A DNA stretch of 64,000 bases from Lucinisca nassula (lineage: Eukaryota > Mollusca > Bivalvia > Lucinida > Lucinidae), in contig OY757024.1 of the NCBI GenBank assembly GCA_963580285.1, positions 123,814,045 through 123,878,044 of the forward strand, read 5' to 3'. Positions 43,920 through 56,108 of this stretch are shown here, piece by piece. The first letter of the stretch is position 1, and every line of letters starts with the position of its first letter. The position numbers and the translations under genes are program-made. Under the pieces are notes generated by a model. That model was not told where the DNA came from and did not search any database. It worked only from the letters and a program-made list of their open reading frames with translations.

Positions 43920-44690
43920 ATAATTTTTTTTCTTTAGTTATTTTATGATTTATTGCATTTACGAATCCTATTATTAAGTTATTAATAATAAATTCTTGAA
44001 GTTTATTAAATATGCAAACAATCTGAAAACAGAATAAAGACATGCATTTTGAATTAAGGTGTAACTATACCAAATTTAGTGACACTGAGGCCTTTCTGAT
44101 ATTTAATCTTCATCAGTGTGTCTAAACCCCAAAGTTTTGAAACCGAAACGGATGCTGGACAAGACCCGGCAAACACAGCACATCCCCCTCCGAGCACACG
44201 CCGACCGACGTAGCTAATGAGACATGTCAGCTGGAGGCATCAGGCAAGAGACGCCCGATCCAGATAGGCTTCCCCCACCGAACCAACATCAACAAACATG
44301 GCCCACGCTCCACGGAAATCCCGGGCATCAGGAAGGAGATGTCCAAAGTAGCGAGACTTGCAATATTTAAATTATAACAAAACGTGGTAACCAAATCCGC
44401 TAAGATACATGTCTTACCTGACAAGTCAGTCTTAGTTTTAGAAAAGTTAGAATTTTATACTGCAAAAGTTAAAGATATAATATAGTTATTTAAATCAGTA
44501 CTTGAGTGCTGACGCCAACACCGCAGTATCAACCTCAGCACTGAGGAACTGATACTGATATTTTGAAATCATATTTCGTGTAAAGATATCTGGTAGTAAT
44601 TGAACTAGAATGATAAATATGTTAACATGTTAATTATGTTGCAAAACGGAAGGACGCAAATCATTATTTTCTTAGTTTGGTTTATACGAC
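43920..44690. other. Unassigned non-coding stretch
   Basis: AT-rich with short stops in all frames; no gene or repeat recognised. Confidence 0.45.
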
Positions 44691-44692
44691 AC

Positions 44693-44872
44693 ATTCAAAA
44701 GAATTTCACTCATTTCGAGCCGATAGTTAATCAGAGGTGGGAGAAAACCGGAGTCCCCGGAGAAAAACTACCTGACCTTCTGTTTCAGAACTTGGCATCT
44801 CACATGTGGCCCGATGAGAGACCTAATGATTCAGAGGCAGCTTTTGTACCAGTTAGGTCATGGAGCCGCAAA
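44693..44872 (-). mobile_element. SINE-B, minus orientation, head diverged
   Basis: aagaatttcactcatttcga, gagtccccggagaaaaacta, gaacttggcatctcacatgt, head relic aggtcatggagccgc. Confidence 0.7.
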
Positions 44873-44879
44873 TCATTAT

Positions 44880-45480
44880 AAACATGATAAATGAATGTTA
44901 AAAGTTATAAACAAAACAGTTCAATGCAAGGTTTCCCCCAACATTTGGTACCGAGCGTGCGTGTGTATGCGCGTGCGCCTTCAATGTGAGATTCCTTACT
45001 GACAACCGTGTCAGCGGTGTTTTCATAAAATATCACAACTCTTCTTCTGTAAATGCTCTTTCCAGAACCATGAAAGAAAATACAAAACAAGAGACATACG
45101 CAAGCATTTCACATTAATTGGGATGGGTTGATGTGGATGTTAGCCTTTTGCCATACAACAATTTTAATCATTGAAGCATGCTACTGTAATACAAGTCCGT
45201 TTTTCGACGTCAATTCTTATGGAGTGGGTATAAACTGTCCCGTTCATTTTTAAAAATTGATTTTGCGTTACCGAAAGTAACGCTTACTAGAGGGATTTCA
45301 AAATCAGAGACATGAAGGACGTCTTTAAAATGGGTGTTTTCATACTGATTTGTTGAAAAGACAATAACCTCTGCGATACTTTGTAATCCATTTAGCTTAT
45401 TTTTGAATAATTTTTTTACCGAAAAGCTCTTCCAAATATAGAGGGTAAAAATAAAGACAATGCACCTTTCATCGAACAGC
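44880..45480. other. Unassigned non-coding stretch
   Basis: Nothing recognised beyond short simple sequence. Confidence 0.45.
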
Positions 45481-45492
45481 TCTTATCTGATT

Positions 45493-45706
45493 AGGGCCCA
45501 TTTGTTCAAAGCAAACGACGTCGTTAGTTAACGCATCGTTTAAATTTTGATCATTTATTATGGAAAATATGCTAATATTTTTTGCTGATAAAATCACATT
45601 TTTCAGCAAAAATACAAAAAATTTAGATATTGAACTTGCTAGAACACTTAACCATGTGACTACTAACGAGCTCGTTAAGCTAACGATGCTTTGAACAACT
45701 GGCCCT
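45493..45706. mobile_element. MITE-C, complete, 5-bp target duplication
   Basis: Ends AGGGCCCATTTGTTCAAAGC and gctttgaacaactggccct are inverted; TGATT flanks at 45488-45492 and 45707-45711. Centre tttttgctgataaaatcaca / tttttcagcaaaaa. Fragments are near 9.96, 10.6 and 11.8 kb. Confidence 0.8.
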
Positions 45707-45797
45707 TGATTCTTACTATGTCGAAATAATTCCAACTTTGCACAGAGACATTTACCATGACAAATAATCGGCAAGTTAACAACCAATCCCTTCCGCA

Positions 45798-45892
45798 ATT
45801 CTGGAATTGTACCGATACAATTCCAGAATTGTTGCGCAAAGTGAGAATTCCTACTTTGCGCAGTGTACCGATTCCCACTTTGCGCAGAACAA
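45798..45892. repeat. Hairpin plus GCGCAAAGT motif cluster 2
   Basis: aattctggaattgt / acaattccagaatt (loop accgat), then gcgcaaagtgagaattccta, ctttgcgcagtgtaccgatt and cactttgcgcag: one direct and two inverted copies of the 43.8 kb motif. Confidence 0.75.
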
Positions 45893-46439
45893 ATATATAT
45901 GATTTTAAGGCGAAGCTAATAATCAGTTAGCCCATTTATGGCTGATGTTATTTCCGATAAATAAGACTGAAGCGAGTTGTCAGATTTTTTTTTTGTCTGA
46001 ATCTGTGTTTTATGGAATACTATGATTTGAGTTCAAATGGTGTACACTTCATCTGACAGCAGATATTGTTCAGTCAAATCAGGGTCTACGGCATTTGTAA
46101 AGAGAGGTCACAAATGGGCCAATATGAGTAAAAAGTACACGAGTATATTTATACAAAGGAACACCACAACATCATTATAACACTGGTCGATATAACATGG
46201 TCCTGGACATAGCACAATATCAAGATGGATCTCAAAGATGCATAAATTGCACAGAAAAATAGACGTAAGAGTTCGACCCTCTGTACAATCTATACATCGA
46301 TGGACACAACGCGGCCGATCCTCTGCATCAGACCTCATTATCAGCGTTAGAAAGAGGTTGTGGTATATAACAAATAGTTATTATCGCTAAGCGTAGTTGC
46401 ATATAAAACCAATGTGCCTATTATGTTCCATACTGGAAC

Positions 46440-46675
46440 GGGCCTCCGTGGCCTAGTGGATAAGAGCGCTGACTCTTAGTCATTAGGTCTCTCACCGCCG
46501 TAGGTTCGAGCCTCCCTCGGGCCACGTGTGAGACGCCAAGTTCTGCAACGGAAGGTCAGGTGGTTTTTCTCCGGGTACTCCGGTTTTCGCCCACCTCTGA
46601 TTAACGATCGGCTCGATATGAGTGAAATAATCTTGAAAGGGCCGTAAAACCCAAACCAAAAAAAAAAAAAAAAAC
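46440..46675 (+). mobile_element. SINE-B, full length with poly(A) tail
   Basis: Head gggcctccgtggcctagtgg (A box), GTAGGTTCGAGCC (B box), body acggaaggtcaggtggtttt, tail gaaagggccgtaaaacccaa plus about 18 A. Best-preserved head of the family. Confidence 0.88.
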
Positions 46676-47149
46676 TGGCAAGTTGGGTATAGTTGCTCTA
46701 AACCAACATTACGATAGCACTCCCGTGCGACATAGTGTATTTTTCATATTTCAAAAATAGCTACTTTTCTGATGAAAACAGTGATACTTTGCTCACCCAC
46801 ACAGGAAACACAGGTTGCTGGTGCTCGCCAGAACCGACTCACCCATGTCCCAATGTATACAAGGAAGTTGATCTAAAAAAGATTTTCTGTTTTACTTCCC
46901 TTGTCTTTGTTTACTGGTTACCCATTTCGATGCAGCTTTCATGTCATTTACTGGGTCCAGTTCCTGTGCAATAAGGTTAGATGTTAATCGGAGTTCAAGC
47001 TGTTTGCTAGGTCTACACTGTTCGCAGAACATGACACTTTTTCTGTGTCATTCTAGTCAAATTTTATTTCTTGTCTCTGATTCAACACTGACCTCTGACA
47101 TTAGAATAGCTCAGATCTTTTCTACACAACACGTTAACAAGTCACTGAA

Positions 47150-47310
47150 AGAAACACCCCATAAACTCCACGTTGTATACAGAAAAGTGGGGTTGACTGG
47201 AGTATACATTATTTTTCTTATTTCTGCCCCAAGACTTGGGTTGTGGATACTCGTTAGAACCGCCTCAATTAGGCATTCCTAACATGCCGCCACAACATAT
47301 AAAAAGTAAT
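47150..47310. mobile_element. MITE-B, diverged
   Basis: aagtggggttgactggagta, cttatttctgccccaagact, gatactcgttagaaccgcct. Confidence 0.65.
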
Positions 47311-47489
47311 GAGCTATTTTTTGGCTCTGCACGAGTTTAGTGATACTCCCCGGGTAATAATATAATGTTATTTAATCAATTCCGTATTGGCCCAGATACA
47401 AATCCGAGGTCTGTTGTATTGGCCAATCCGAAATTACTTGATAAATGACAATTTTATTAATTGACGCAAACAACAACAAAAAAACATAA

Positions 47490-47536
47490 CAAAAAAAAAA
47501 AAAAAAAAAAAAAAACAACAACCAAAAAAAAAAACA
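47490..47536. repeat. Poly(A)-rich tract
   Basis: Two long A runs separated by caacaacc. Confidence 0.9.
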
Positions 47537-47892
47537 ATTATTTATTATTTTTGACCTCCGGTTAATATTTGCTGACCTGGTGTAATACACGATAGTCAAT
47601 TAATTATATAATTTGGATATTGACCGACGATAATGCCTGGATTTCAGTTTCCGGCTTTGAATATATATTACCTCCCCAGTTCTTGTGCAACGCGGAGATT
47701 TTCCCAGATGAAAGCAGTAATTTGTACCAGAAACAGCAACAAAACTGGCGTCTGGCATGTCTGTCGACGCAGCTCTAAAATCAAACAAAGCAGACCCTGA
47801 CCAGACGGCTTTAAAGGAGCAGTCTGATCATGACCTACGCTGTTTAACTAAATTATCACAGTGTTGTCTGCACTGTCTAACTCAAACTTCAT

Positions 47893-48193
47893 CGGCCTCC
47901 GCCCATCGGGGCTGGAAGAAATAGATGGGCTGCATGATGCTTCCAAGCAGAGCTGAAACTGACCGCACACGAGTACTGGTAAACCACTTAGAGGATCTAA
48001 GCCTGCCCAGGCAAAGCGGTGCTAGCTTGACCGTCCGTGCTTATAAACCCTATTGGTTTCATTGGGCGACAGGGCTTGAGATGTTATTTCATCTAAATGT
48101 CCGGCAAAAGTCCCACAAAATTGGAAGCAACGTCTCCAAAATGACCTATACAGTGTTGACGGGGACGTTAAACCTTAAATCAAACAAAAAAAA
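47893..48193 (+). mobile_element. SINE-A, full length, 14-bp target duplication
   Basis: CGGCCTCCGCCCATCGGGGC to cgttaaaccttaaatcaaac and A-tail. AACTCAAACTTCAT flanks perfectly at 47879-47892 and 48194-48207. Preceded by a TTAA-MITE core relic (gcagaccctgaccagacggc, 47788-47850). Confidence 0.92.
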
Positions 48194-48285
48194 AACTCAA
48201 ACTTCATAATCTTGTTGTTTGGTTATTTGTTTTCTTCGTAACCAGTTGGGTAATAAAACATTTATTTCATGATCTGTTGGTGGAT

Positions 48286-48690
48286 AGTCAAAGTCATTGC
48301 CCTTCGGCGCCTAGGATGACCTCATGCATAATGCATCGGATCGTCCTCGACTAACCATTGCCCCTCGACGCCTTGGATGACCCCATGCATAGTGCATGGG
48401 ATCGTCCTCGCCGCCGATGATCAATAGTTTTGACTAACCATTGCCCCTCGGCGCCTCGGATGACCCCATGCATAGTGCATTGGATCGTCCTCGGCGCCAA
48501 TGGTCAATAGTTTTGACTAACCATTGCCCCTCGGCGCCTCGGATGACCCCATGCAATATGCATGGGATCATCCTCGGCGCCTATGGTCAAAAGTTTTGAC
48601 TAACCATTGCCCCTCGGCGCCTCGGATGGCCCCATGCATAGTGCATGGGATCGTCCTCGGCGCCTATGGTCATTAGTTTTGACTATCCCG
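48286..48690 (+). repeat. Tandem hairpin minisatellite (about 83 bp unit, five units)
   Basis: ctaaccattgcccctcg starts at 48351, 48434, 48518 and 48600, with a diverged first unit before them. Each unit is a foldback: ggcgcctcggatgaccccat, gcatagtgc, atgggatcgtcctcggcgcc. Confidence 0.9.
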
Positions 48691-49490
48691 ACAAAGGGCC
48701 ATGATATAACTGTATAATAAGCATCATCCTACAATTTTTCAACCGCAGATTACTTATATGTAAGTTCCAGGAAGATCTAATCCAAACTGAAGGAGTTATG
48801 CTGATGACAAGGTCAAAATAGGCGTTTAAAATTAATAAAGGGGGCATAATTCCATGAGTAACAGGTTGACCTAGCCAGTTTTCAAACTCATCCAAGCTTT
48901 TATCCCATGTCCACTTGTATTTAACGTTCAGGGAGATCCTATCAAAACTGTAGTGCATATGCTGATGACAAGGTCGAGAAGTCATTTTTCAGGAACCAAA
49001 CTGAAAGGGACATAACTATATAACTAAAAGGCTGACCTCGTGAGTTTTCGAACTCATCCGAGGTTTTACCAACAGTCTACGAATGTTTCAGGAAGATCCG
49101 ATTTAAACTGAAGAGGCTAACGTGATGACAACGTCGAAAATAAACGCGTTTTCCAGCAATCAAGGAGACGTAACTCTATGATGAAAAGGCCAACTGCCGG
49201 TTGTCGAACACAGCCGAGCTTTTATACCCAGCCTACTTATATGTAAGTTTCAGGATGGTTCGATCAAAACTGAATGACAAGTCCAAAACGAGCATTTTCA
49301 TCAACCAAGGGGACACAATTCTATGATAAATATGCCGACTTTGCCAATTTTCGAATTTAACCGAGCTTTTATCCCTAGCCTACTTATATTTCAGGAAGAT
49401 TCGATCAAAAGTAAAGGGGCTACGGTTATTAGAAGGTAAAAAAATTCCAAACATGCATTTTCTTCAACCAAGGGGACACAACTATGATAA
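48690..49490 (+). repeat. Tandem array TR2 (about 170 bp unit)
   Basis: About five units with caggaagatctaatccaaac, gctgatgacaaggtc, acataactctatga, gttttcgaactcatccgagc, ttatatgtaagtttcag. Non-coding. Confidence 0.75.
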
Positions 49491-50134
49491 GATGAAAAAA
49501 ATAGCTGCTGCCGTGTTTCCGCTAACCGGACCGACTCTGCTTCAGACCCCCAGACACTACTATTTTAATCAATAAAAGAACAAAGTAAAAAATTAAAACG
49601 CCAACCCTACCATTTTCAATTTCTGATCCTACACAGTGTCGTCTTTACATTTTGCCATAGTAATTTCGCGTTTTAAGTATATTTTTTTGTAGTTTTTTTT
49701 TTGGCATTTAGTACTATCCAAAATACAGAGCTGACTTTTTGGAACATCTTAAATGAATTATGATATTCAGTGCAAGTCTCAACATGACAATTTCAATTTT
49801 ATTAACAATAATATGTACAAAAACGCAAAAAAAAAAACACATAAAAAACAAGAGGCTCAATAAGCCTAACCGCCCACCTGAGGAACATTTTAGTAAACTG
49901 TTTGTCTCATGGTTTCAGAGCAGAAGTTTTTTTTGAAGTTCTTCCAATTATAAATCAGTGGGAGATAATGAGCCAAAGGTAATGGCCAATTTGGACGCCA
50001 TAGGCATGGCTGGCAGGATTTATGTGGGTGACCAATTGATGTTGCAACAATACAAAATATCTAATCTCGGGGCCTTATAGTAAAGCTTTCTTAAAGTTTT
50101 TTTTTGGATTATTAGTCTACAGGAGCTAATGAGT

Positions 50135-50295
50135 GTGTGTGTTTTAGTTTTACGTTCCACAAACAGCTAAGGTGATACGATTACAGGACCTCAGTTTAAA
50201 AGACACATCCGGAAGTCTGGAGAAGCCCGCGGTCCATCCTGCGACCCATGGTTTATCAGGCGCATAGCATAACCACTACACCACAGATGCCTCAA
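50135..50295 (-). mobile_element. SINE-D, minus orientation, in TR3
   Basis: agttttacgttccacaaaca to agcataaccactacaccaca gatgcctc, head included. Confidence 0.75.
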
Positions 50296-52101
50296 TAGGA
50301 GTTAATGGTTCCCATGGTTTAGTAAATTTAGACCGTTGGGCATGGTTGGTAGAATTAATTTAGGTGACCACTTAATGTTGCTACATACTGAATATCTGAG
50401 CTCTGGGCCTTATGGTTTCGGAGAAGAAGATTAAAAGTTATTTATTTTTTATTTTTATAAGTCAAGTGGGAGCTAATGAGCCCTGGTAGTGGCCAACTTG
50501 GAGCCCAGGGATTTATAACATATGAAATATCCAAGCTCGGAGACTTATGGTTTCAGAGAAGTTTTTTTTCTTTTTCTTTTTTAAAGTTTTTTTTCCAACA
50601 TAAGTCAATAGGAGCTTATGAGCTTTGGGGCGTGGTTGGCAGGATTTATGTAGATGGCCATTTTACGTTGCTTCTTACAAATATCTAAGCTATGGGCTCT
50701 ATGGTTTCAGAGAACATTTTCAAACTTTATTTTCCATCATAAGTCTATGGGAGCTAAGGAGCCCCGGGACCAATTTGAACGCAAGAGGCCTGATTAGCAG
50801 GATTTATGTAGGGGACCACTTTACGTTGTGACAAACTAAATATCTAAGGTTTGGGTCTTGTGGAATCAGAGAAGAAGATTTTTAAAGTTTTTCCATTATG
50901 AGTCTATGGAAGCTAATGAGCCCAGGGGCGTGGCCAATTTTGACCCCAGAGGCATGCTTGGCAGGATTTATGTAGGTGACCAGTTCACGTTACTACATAG
51001 TAAATATCTAAGCTATGGGCTTTATGGTTTCAGTGAAGATTTTTTAGCTTTTAAAGGGCGTGGCCTATTTGGACCCCAGGGGCATGACTGGCAAGATTTA
51101 TGTAGGGGACCACTTGGCATTGCTACATACTAAATATTTAAACTTTGGGCCTCGTTGGTTCAGAGAAGAAGGTTTTTAAAGTTTTTGTTTTTTTCATTGT
51201 AAGTCTATGGGAGCGTATGAGCCCCGGGACGTGGCCAATTCTGATTCCAGGGACATGATTTGCAGGATTTCTGTAAGTGAACATATTACGTTGCTACATA
51301 CTAAATATATTACCTATGGGCTTTATGGTTTCGGAGAAGAATACTTTTGAAGCTGTTTTTCCATTATAAGTCTATGGAAGCTAAGGAGCCCCGGGACGTA
51401 GCCAATTTGGACCCGCGGGGCATGATTGGCAGGATTTATGTAGGGGACCACTTGACGTTGCTACATACTAAATAACTAAACTCTGGGCCTTGTGGTTTCA
51501 GAGAACATTTTTAAGCTGTCCCCTTTGTAAGTCCATGGGAGATAATGAGCCCCGGGAGGTGGCCAATTTGGACCCCAGGGCTATAATTGGCAGGATTTAT
51601 GTAGGGGACCACTCGACGTTGCTACATAATAAATATCTAAGCTCTGGGCCTTGTGGTGTCCGAGAAGAAGATTTTCGAAGTTTTCCTATTGTAAGTCTAT
51701 GGGAGCTTTAGAGCTTATGAGCCCCGGGGCGTGGCCAATCTGACCCCAGGGGCATTGTTGGCAGGATTTATGTAGGTGACCATATAGCTATTGGCTTTAA
51801 GGTTTCGGAGAAGAAGATTTTTGAAGCTTTTTCCAATTAAAAGTCTATGGAAGCTATAGAGCTTTGGGGCGTCGCCAATTTAGGCCCCAGGGGCATGATT
51901 GGCTGGATTTATGTAGGGGACCACTCGACATTGCTACATACTAAATATCTAAACTCTGGGCCTTGTGGTTTCAGAGAAGATTCTCTAAAGTTTTTTCCCA
52001 TTATAAGTCTATGGGAGCTTATGAGAACCGGGGCGTGGCCAATTCCGACCTAAGGGCAGGATTTATGTAGGTGACCATATTACGTTGCTACATACTAAAT
52101 A

Positions 52102-52404
52102 CGGCCCCCGCCCATAGGGGCTTAAAGAAATATATTGGCGGCATGATGCTTCCACGCAGAGCTGAATCGGCCCGAACACTAGTACTGGTAAACCACTTAG
52201 AGGATCTAAGCCTGTCCAGGAACCGCGGTGCGAGGCGGACCGTCCATGCTAATAAACCATATTGGTTTCATTGGGTGACAGGGCTTGAGATGTCATTTCA
52301 TCTCAATGTCAGGTAAAAGTCCCAAAAAATTGAAAGCAACGTCTCCAAAATTACCTTCACAGTGTTGACGGGGACGTTAAACCTCAAATCAAATAAACAA
52401 AATA
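52102..52404 (+). mobile_element. SINE-A, full length, inserted in TR3
   Basis: CGGCCCCCGCCCATAGGGGC to ttaaacctcaaatcaaataa. ATACTAAATA target duplication at 52092-52101 and 52405-52414 lies inside a TR3 unit. Confidence 0.92.
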
Positions 52405-52840
52405 ATACTAAATATCTTAGCTATGGGCTTTATGGTTTCGGAGAAGAAGTTTTTTTAAGCCTTTCTTTCCCCATTATAATTCTATGGAAGATAAGGAGCC
52501 CCAGGGCATTGCCAATTTAGACCCCGTGGGGCATGATTGACATGTTTATGTAGGGAACCACTTAACGTCGCTACATACTAAATATCTAAGCTCAGGGCCT
52601 TGTGGTTTCAGAGAAGAAGATTTTTTTTTCCCATTGGAAGTCTATCGGAGCTAAATGTTGACATGGCAACAAGAGTTTCCATATCCTCCCTTTTTAGGAA
52701 AGACTGTGTTCTAAGAATATGTCCCTGCTGTCAAATAAAAAATCAAAATACTTTCTAAAGAATTGTCTTTCCAGTAGGTGTATACATTCACGTTAAAGCT
52801 CTCCCTATTTCACATTACAAAGACACGCCTATTCAAATAT

Positions 52841-53116
52841 CATTACGCAAACACGCCTATACAAATACATTGCCACCTTTATTGCCGAAAAAATGAAACT
52901 TTTATGATGAAACACTGTGATATTTTTCTTATTTCTGCTCTAAATATAGACTGTGGGCACTCGTTAGAACCGCCTATTCGGCGGTTCTTACGAGTACCCA
53001 CAATCTATATTTTAGAACAGAAATAAGAAAAATAAGGTATACCCCCGGAAACCCCAGTTTAACTATAAAAATGGGGTTCGAGGGGGTCAAAATTATATAG
53101 GCGTGTTTACGTGATG
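52841..53116. mobile_element. MITE-B, full length
   Basis: CATTACGCAAACACGCCTAT ... tataggcgtgtttacgtgat; centre gttagaaccgcctattcggc / ggttcttacgag. A second left end (cattacaaagacacgcctat, 52813) directly precedes it. Confidence 0.85.
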
Positions 53117-53129
53117 CCTGAAAAGTATA

Positions 53130-53330
53130 ACAGCACCAAGTAAAAATTTTCCAGTAAAATACTCTATTTTTCATATTTCTAATCACACACACATTGTGGT
53201 ACTCGGCGAGGCGGTTGTAACGAGTATTCAATATATGCTTTAAGAGCAGAAATGAGAAAATAATTTATACCCATGTAAACCCCAGTTTTACTACATAAAA
53301 GTGGGGTTTTGTGAAGTACTGAGAACGCTG
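53130..53330. mobile_element. MITE-B, partial
   Basis: tatttttcatatttctaatc, ggtactcggcgaggcggttg, ccccagttttactacataaa, gtggggttttg. Confidence 0.65.
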
Positions 53331-53345
53331 TATAAAACAGTTGGG

Positions 53346-53568
53346 AGTACTGGTAAACCGCTCAGGAGTTCTAAGCCTGCCCAGGTAAAGTGGTGCGAGT
53401 TGGGCCGTCCATGCACATAAATCCCATTAGTTTTATTGGGTGGCAGGGCTTGAGATGTCATTTCATCTAAATGTCGGGTAAAAACTCCACGAAATTGGAA
53501 GCAACATATCCGAAATTACCTAAATAGTGTTAACGGGAACTTTAAACCTCAAATCAAACAAAACAAAA
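53346..53568 (+). mobile_element. SINE-A, 5' truncated
   Basis: gagtactggtaaaccgctca to actttaaacctcaaatcaaa, then caaaacaaaaaa. Confidence 0.8.
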
Positions 53569-53694
53569 AATATAAGAGGACCATGATGGTCCTTAATCGC
53601 TCACCTGAGGTAAGAGATTTACATCCTTAATATTTAACAAAAATCAAAAATGAGTTCCCCCAAGAGCAATGAAAACATTCATAAGAAAGAAGAT

Positions 53695-53740
53695 GGGCCA
53701 TACTACGTAGTTTCGGCTAATAAAGCCTCATCAGTGACCC
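53695..53740 (-). ncRNA. Hammerhead ribozyme 3 (type I, core intact)
   Basis: Minus strand: GGGTCA, CTGATGAG, GGCT..AGCC stem II, CGAAA, CTACGTAGT stem III, GTA cleavage triplet, TGGCCC. All invariant positions are present; it differs from the 6.1 kb copy in stem II and III yet keeps pairing. The monomer relic continues to about 53990 with gcactatggttgatgtacgg and ggagacgttttacggccg, as in the 5.8 and 60.6 kb units. Confidence 0.8.
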
Positions 53741-56108
53741 TTGAATGATCCGGCAAAGAAAGCCAGAGGAAAAATACTGCAATTTTGCGAATTTCGAATA
53801 GGCAGTCGATACAAAGACTGATATAAATCAAAATAGGGTCCAAATAATTAAAAACCTGTCTAGAATATGAGTCTAAACCAATAATTAATTTCTGATCTCT
53901 TAGAATATTCACGCCGATCTCAAAGGACCAAAAGTAAAATATAAACTGCACTATGGTTGATGTACGGGGAGACGTTTTACGGCCGTTTTAAGTCTGACAA
54001 GGTAGATGCTACGAGATTTTGACGCCATTATCAGAACAATCTTCATAGAGATCAAAGATTGAAGCAAAAATCGTGGCCACTAGAGGCTGTACAAGGTTTT
54101 CAAGGAATTTGACCTAGTGACCTAGTTTCTTCCCTGACATGATGGATATTCGATCTTGACCCAGATATCAAGAAGACAAACATTCTGGTAAAGTGTCATG
54201 AAGATTGATGTGAAATTTAAGTCTCTAGAGGGTGAACAAGGTTTTCAAGGAACTTGGCCTAATGACCTAGTTTTTGACCTGACATGACCCATATTCAAAC
54301 CTGACTCAGATATCCTCAAGTCTGGTAAAGTTTCATGAAGTTTGAAGCAAAACTATTGTCTCTAGAGGGTGAACAAGGATTTCAAGGAATTTGACCTAGT
54401 GACCTAGTTTTTACCTGATATGACCCATATTCGAACTTGACCCAGATATCATCAAGACAAACATTCTGGTAAAGTTTCAGGAAGATTGAAGCAAAATTGT
54501 GGTCTCTAGAGGATGAACAAGGTAAATGTTGACGACGCACGTCGCATGATGAATGATGCCCGACGCACTTACGACAGAAAAAGGTGATCACATAAGCTTG
54601 AGCTTTGCTCAGGTGAGCAAAAATTGCGGTCTCTAGAGTGTAAACAAGGTATTTCTATGATTTGACCCACTGACCTACTTTTTGACCCCCAACATAACCC
54701 ATATTCGAACTTGACCTAGATATTGTAGAGATGATCATTCTGAGCAAGTTTGTTGATGATTGGACCAACACTGTGGCCTCTAGAGTGTTAACAAGGTTTT
54801 TCTATGATTTGACCTACTGACCTACTTTTTAATCCCATATGACCCATATTTGAACTTGACTGAGATATTGTCAGGATGATCATTCTGTACAAATTTGAGG
54901 ATGATTGGACCAAAACTATAGCCTCTAGAGTGTTAACAATGTTTTTCTATGGTTTGAACTACTGACCTACTTTCTGATCCCACATGACCCATATTCGAAC
55001 TTCATCGAGATATTGTAAGGATGATCATTCTGAGCAAGTTTGAGGATGATTGGACCAAAACTGTGGGCTCTAGAGTGTTAACAAGGTTTTTCTATGATTT
55101 GACCTAATGACCTACTTTTTGAACCAACATGACCCATATTCGTACATGACCAAGATATTGTCAGGATGATCATTATAAGCAAGTTTGAGGATAATTGGAC
55201 CAAAACTGTGGCCTCTAGAGTCTTAACAATGTTTTTCTATGATTTGACCTACTGACCTACTTTTTGACCTGACATAACCAGTATTCGAACTTGACTGAGA
55301 TATTGTCAGGATGATCATTCTGAGCAAATTTGAGGATGATTGGACCAAAACTGTGGCCTCTAAGTGTTAACAAGGTTTTTCTATGGTTTGACCTACTGAC
55401 CTAATTTTTTATCCCACATGACCAGTATTCAACTTGACCGAGATATTGTCAGGATGATCATTGTGAGCAAGTTTCAGGATGATTGGACCATAACTGTTGC
55501 CTCTAGAGTCTTAACAAGGTTTTTCTATGATTTGACCTGCTGACCTATTTTTTGACCCAACATGACCTATTTTCAAACCTGACCGAGATATTGTCTGGAT
55601 GATCATTCTGAGCAAGTTTCAGGATGATTGGACTTAAACATTGGCCTCCATAGAGTGTTAACAAGGTATTTCTATGGTTTGACCTACTGACCTATTTTTT
55701 GATCCCACATGACCAATATTCAAACTTGACCGAGATATTGTCAGGATGATCATTCTGATCAAGTTTCAGGATGATTTGACCAAAACTGTGGCCTCTAGAG
55801 TCTTAACAAGGTTTTTCTATGACCTGCTGACCTACTTTTTGACCCGACATGACCCATATTCGAACTTGGTCGAGATATTGTCAGGATGATCATTCTGGGC
55901 AAGTTTCAGGATGATTGGACCTAAACTGTGGCCTTTAGAGTCTTAACAAGGATTTTCTATGATTTGACCTGCTAACCTACTTTTTGACCCGACATGACCC
56001 GCCATAGGTCTGTTCGGTGGTCTCATTATACGAGGCAGTCGTAGTGAATTTCACACAAAGATAAAATTAAGTTTTTTCTACCAAAAAGTTAAATGGTTAT
56101 GTCTCTCT

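Larger units (their letters stand above)
49849..52680 (+). repeat. Tandem array TR3 (about 165 bp unit, ~14 units)
   Basis: Begins with a small hairpin block (caagaggctcaataagccta, cgcccacctgagg). Unit: gggagctaatgagccccggg, gcgtggccaatttggacccc, ggcaggatttatgtagggga, ccacttgacgttgctacata, ctaaatatctaagctctggg, ccttgtggtttcagagaaga. Interrupted by SINE-D and SINE-A. Short repetitive ORFs here are by-products of the unit. Confidence 0.85.

Noticed and set aside
48810..48980. CTGATGA motifs as further hammerheads
   Set aside because: No GAAA or pairing stems follow; they belong to the TR2 unit.
49900..52680. Series of 70-90 codon ORFs with repeated RIYVGDH and LLHTKYL phrases
   Set aside because: They follow the TR3 tandem unit, do not join across units and lack start or splice context.
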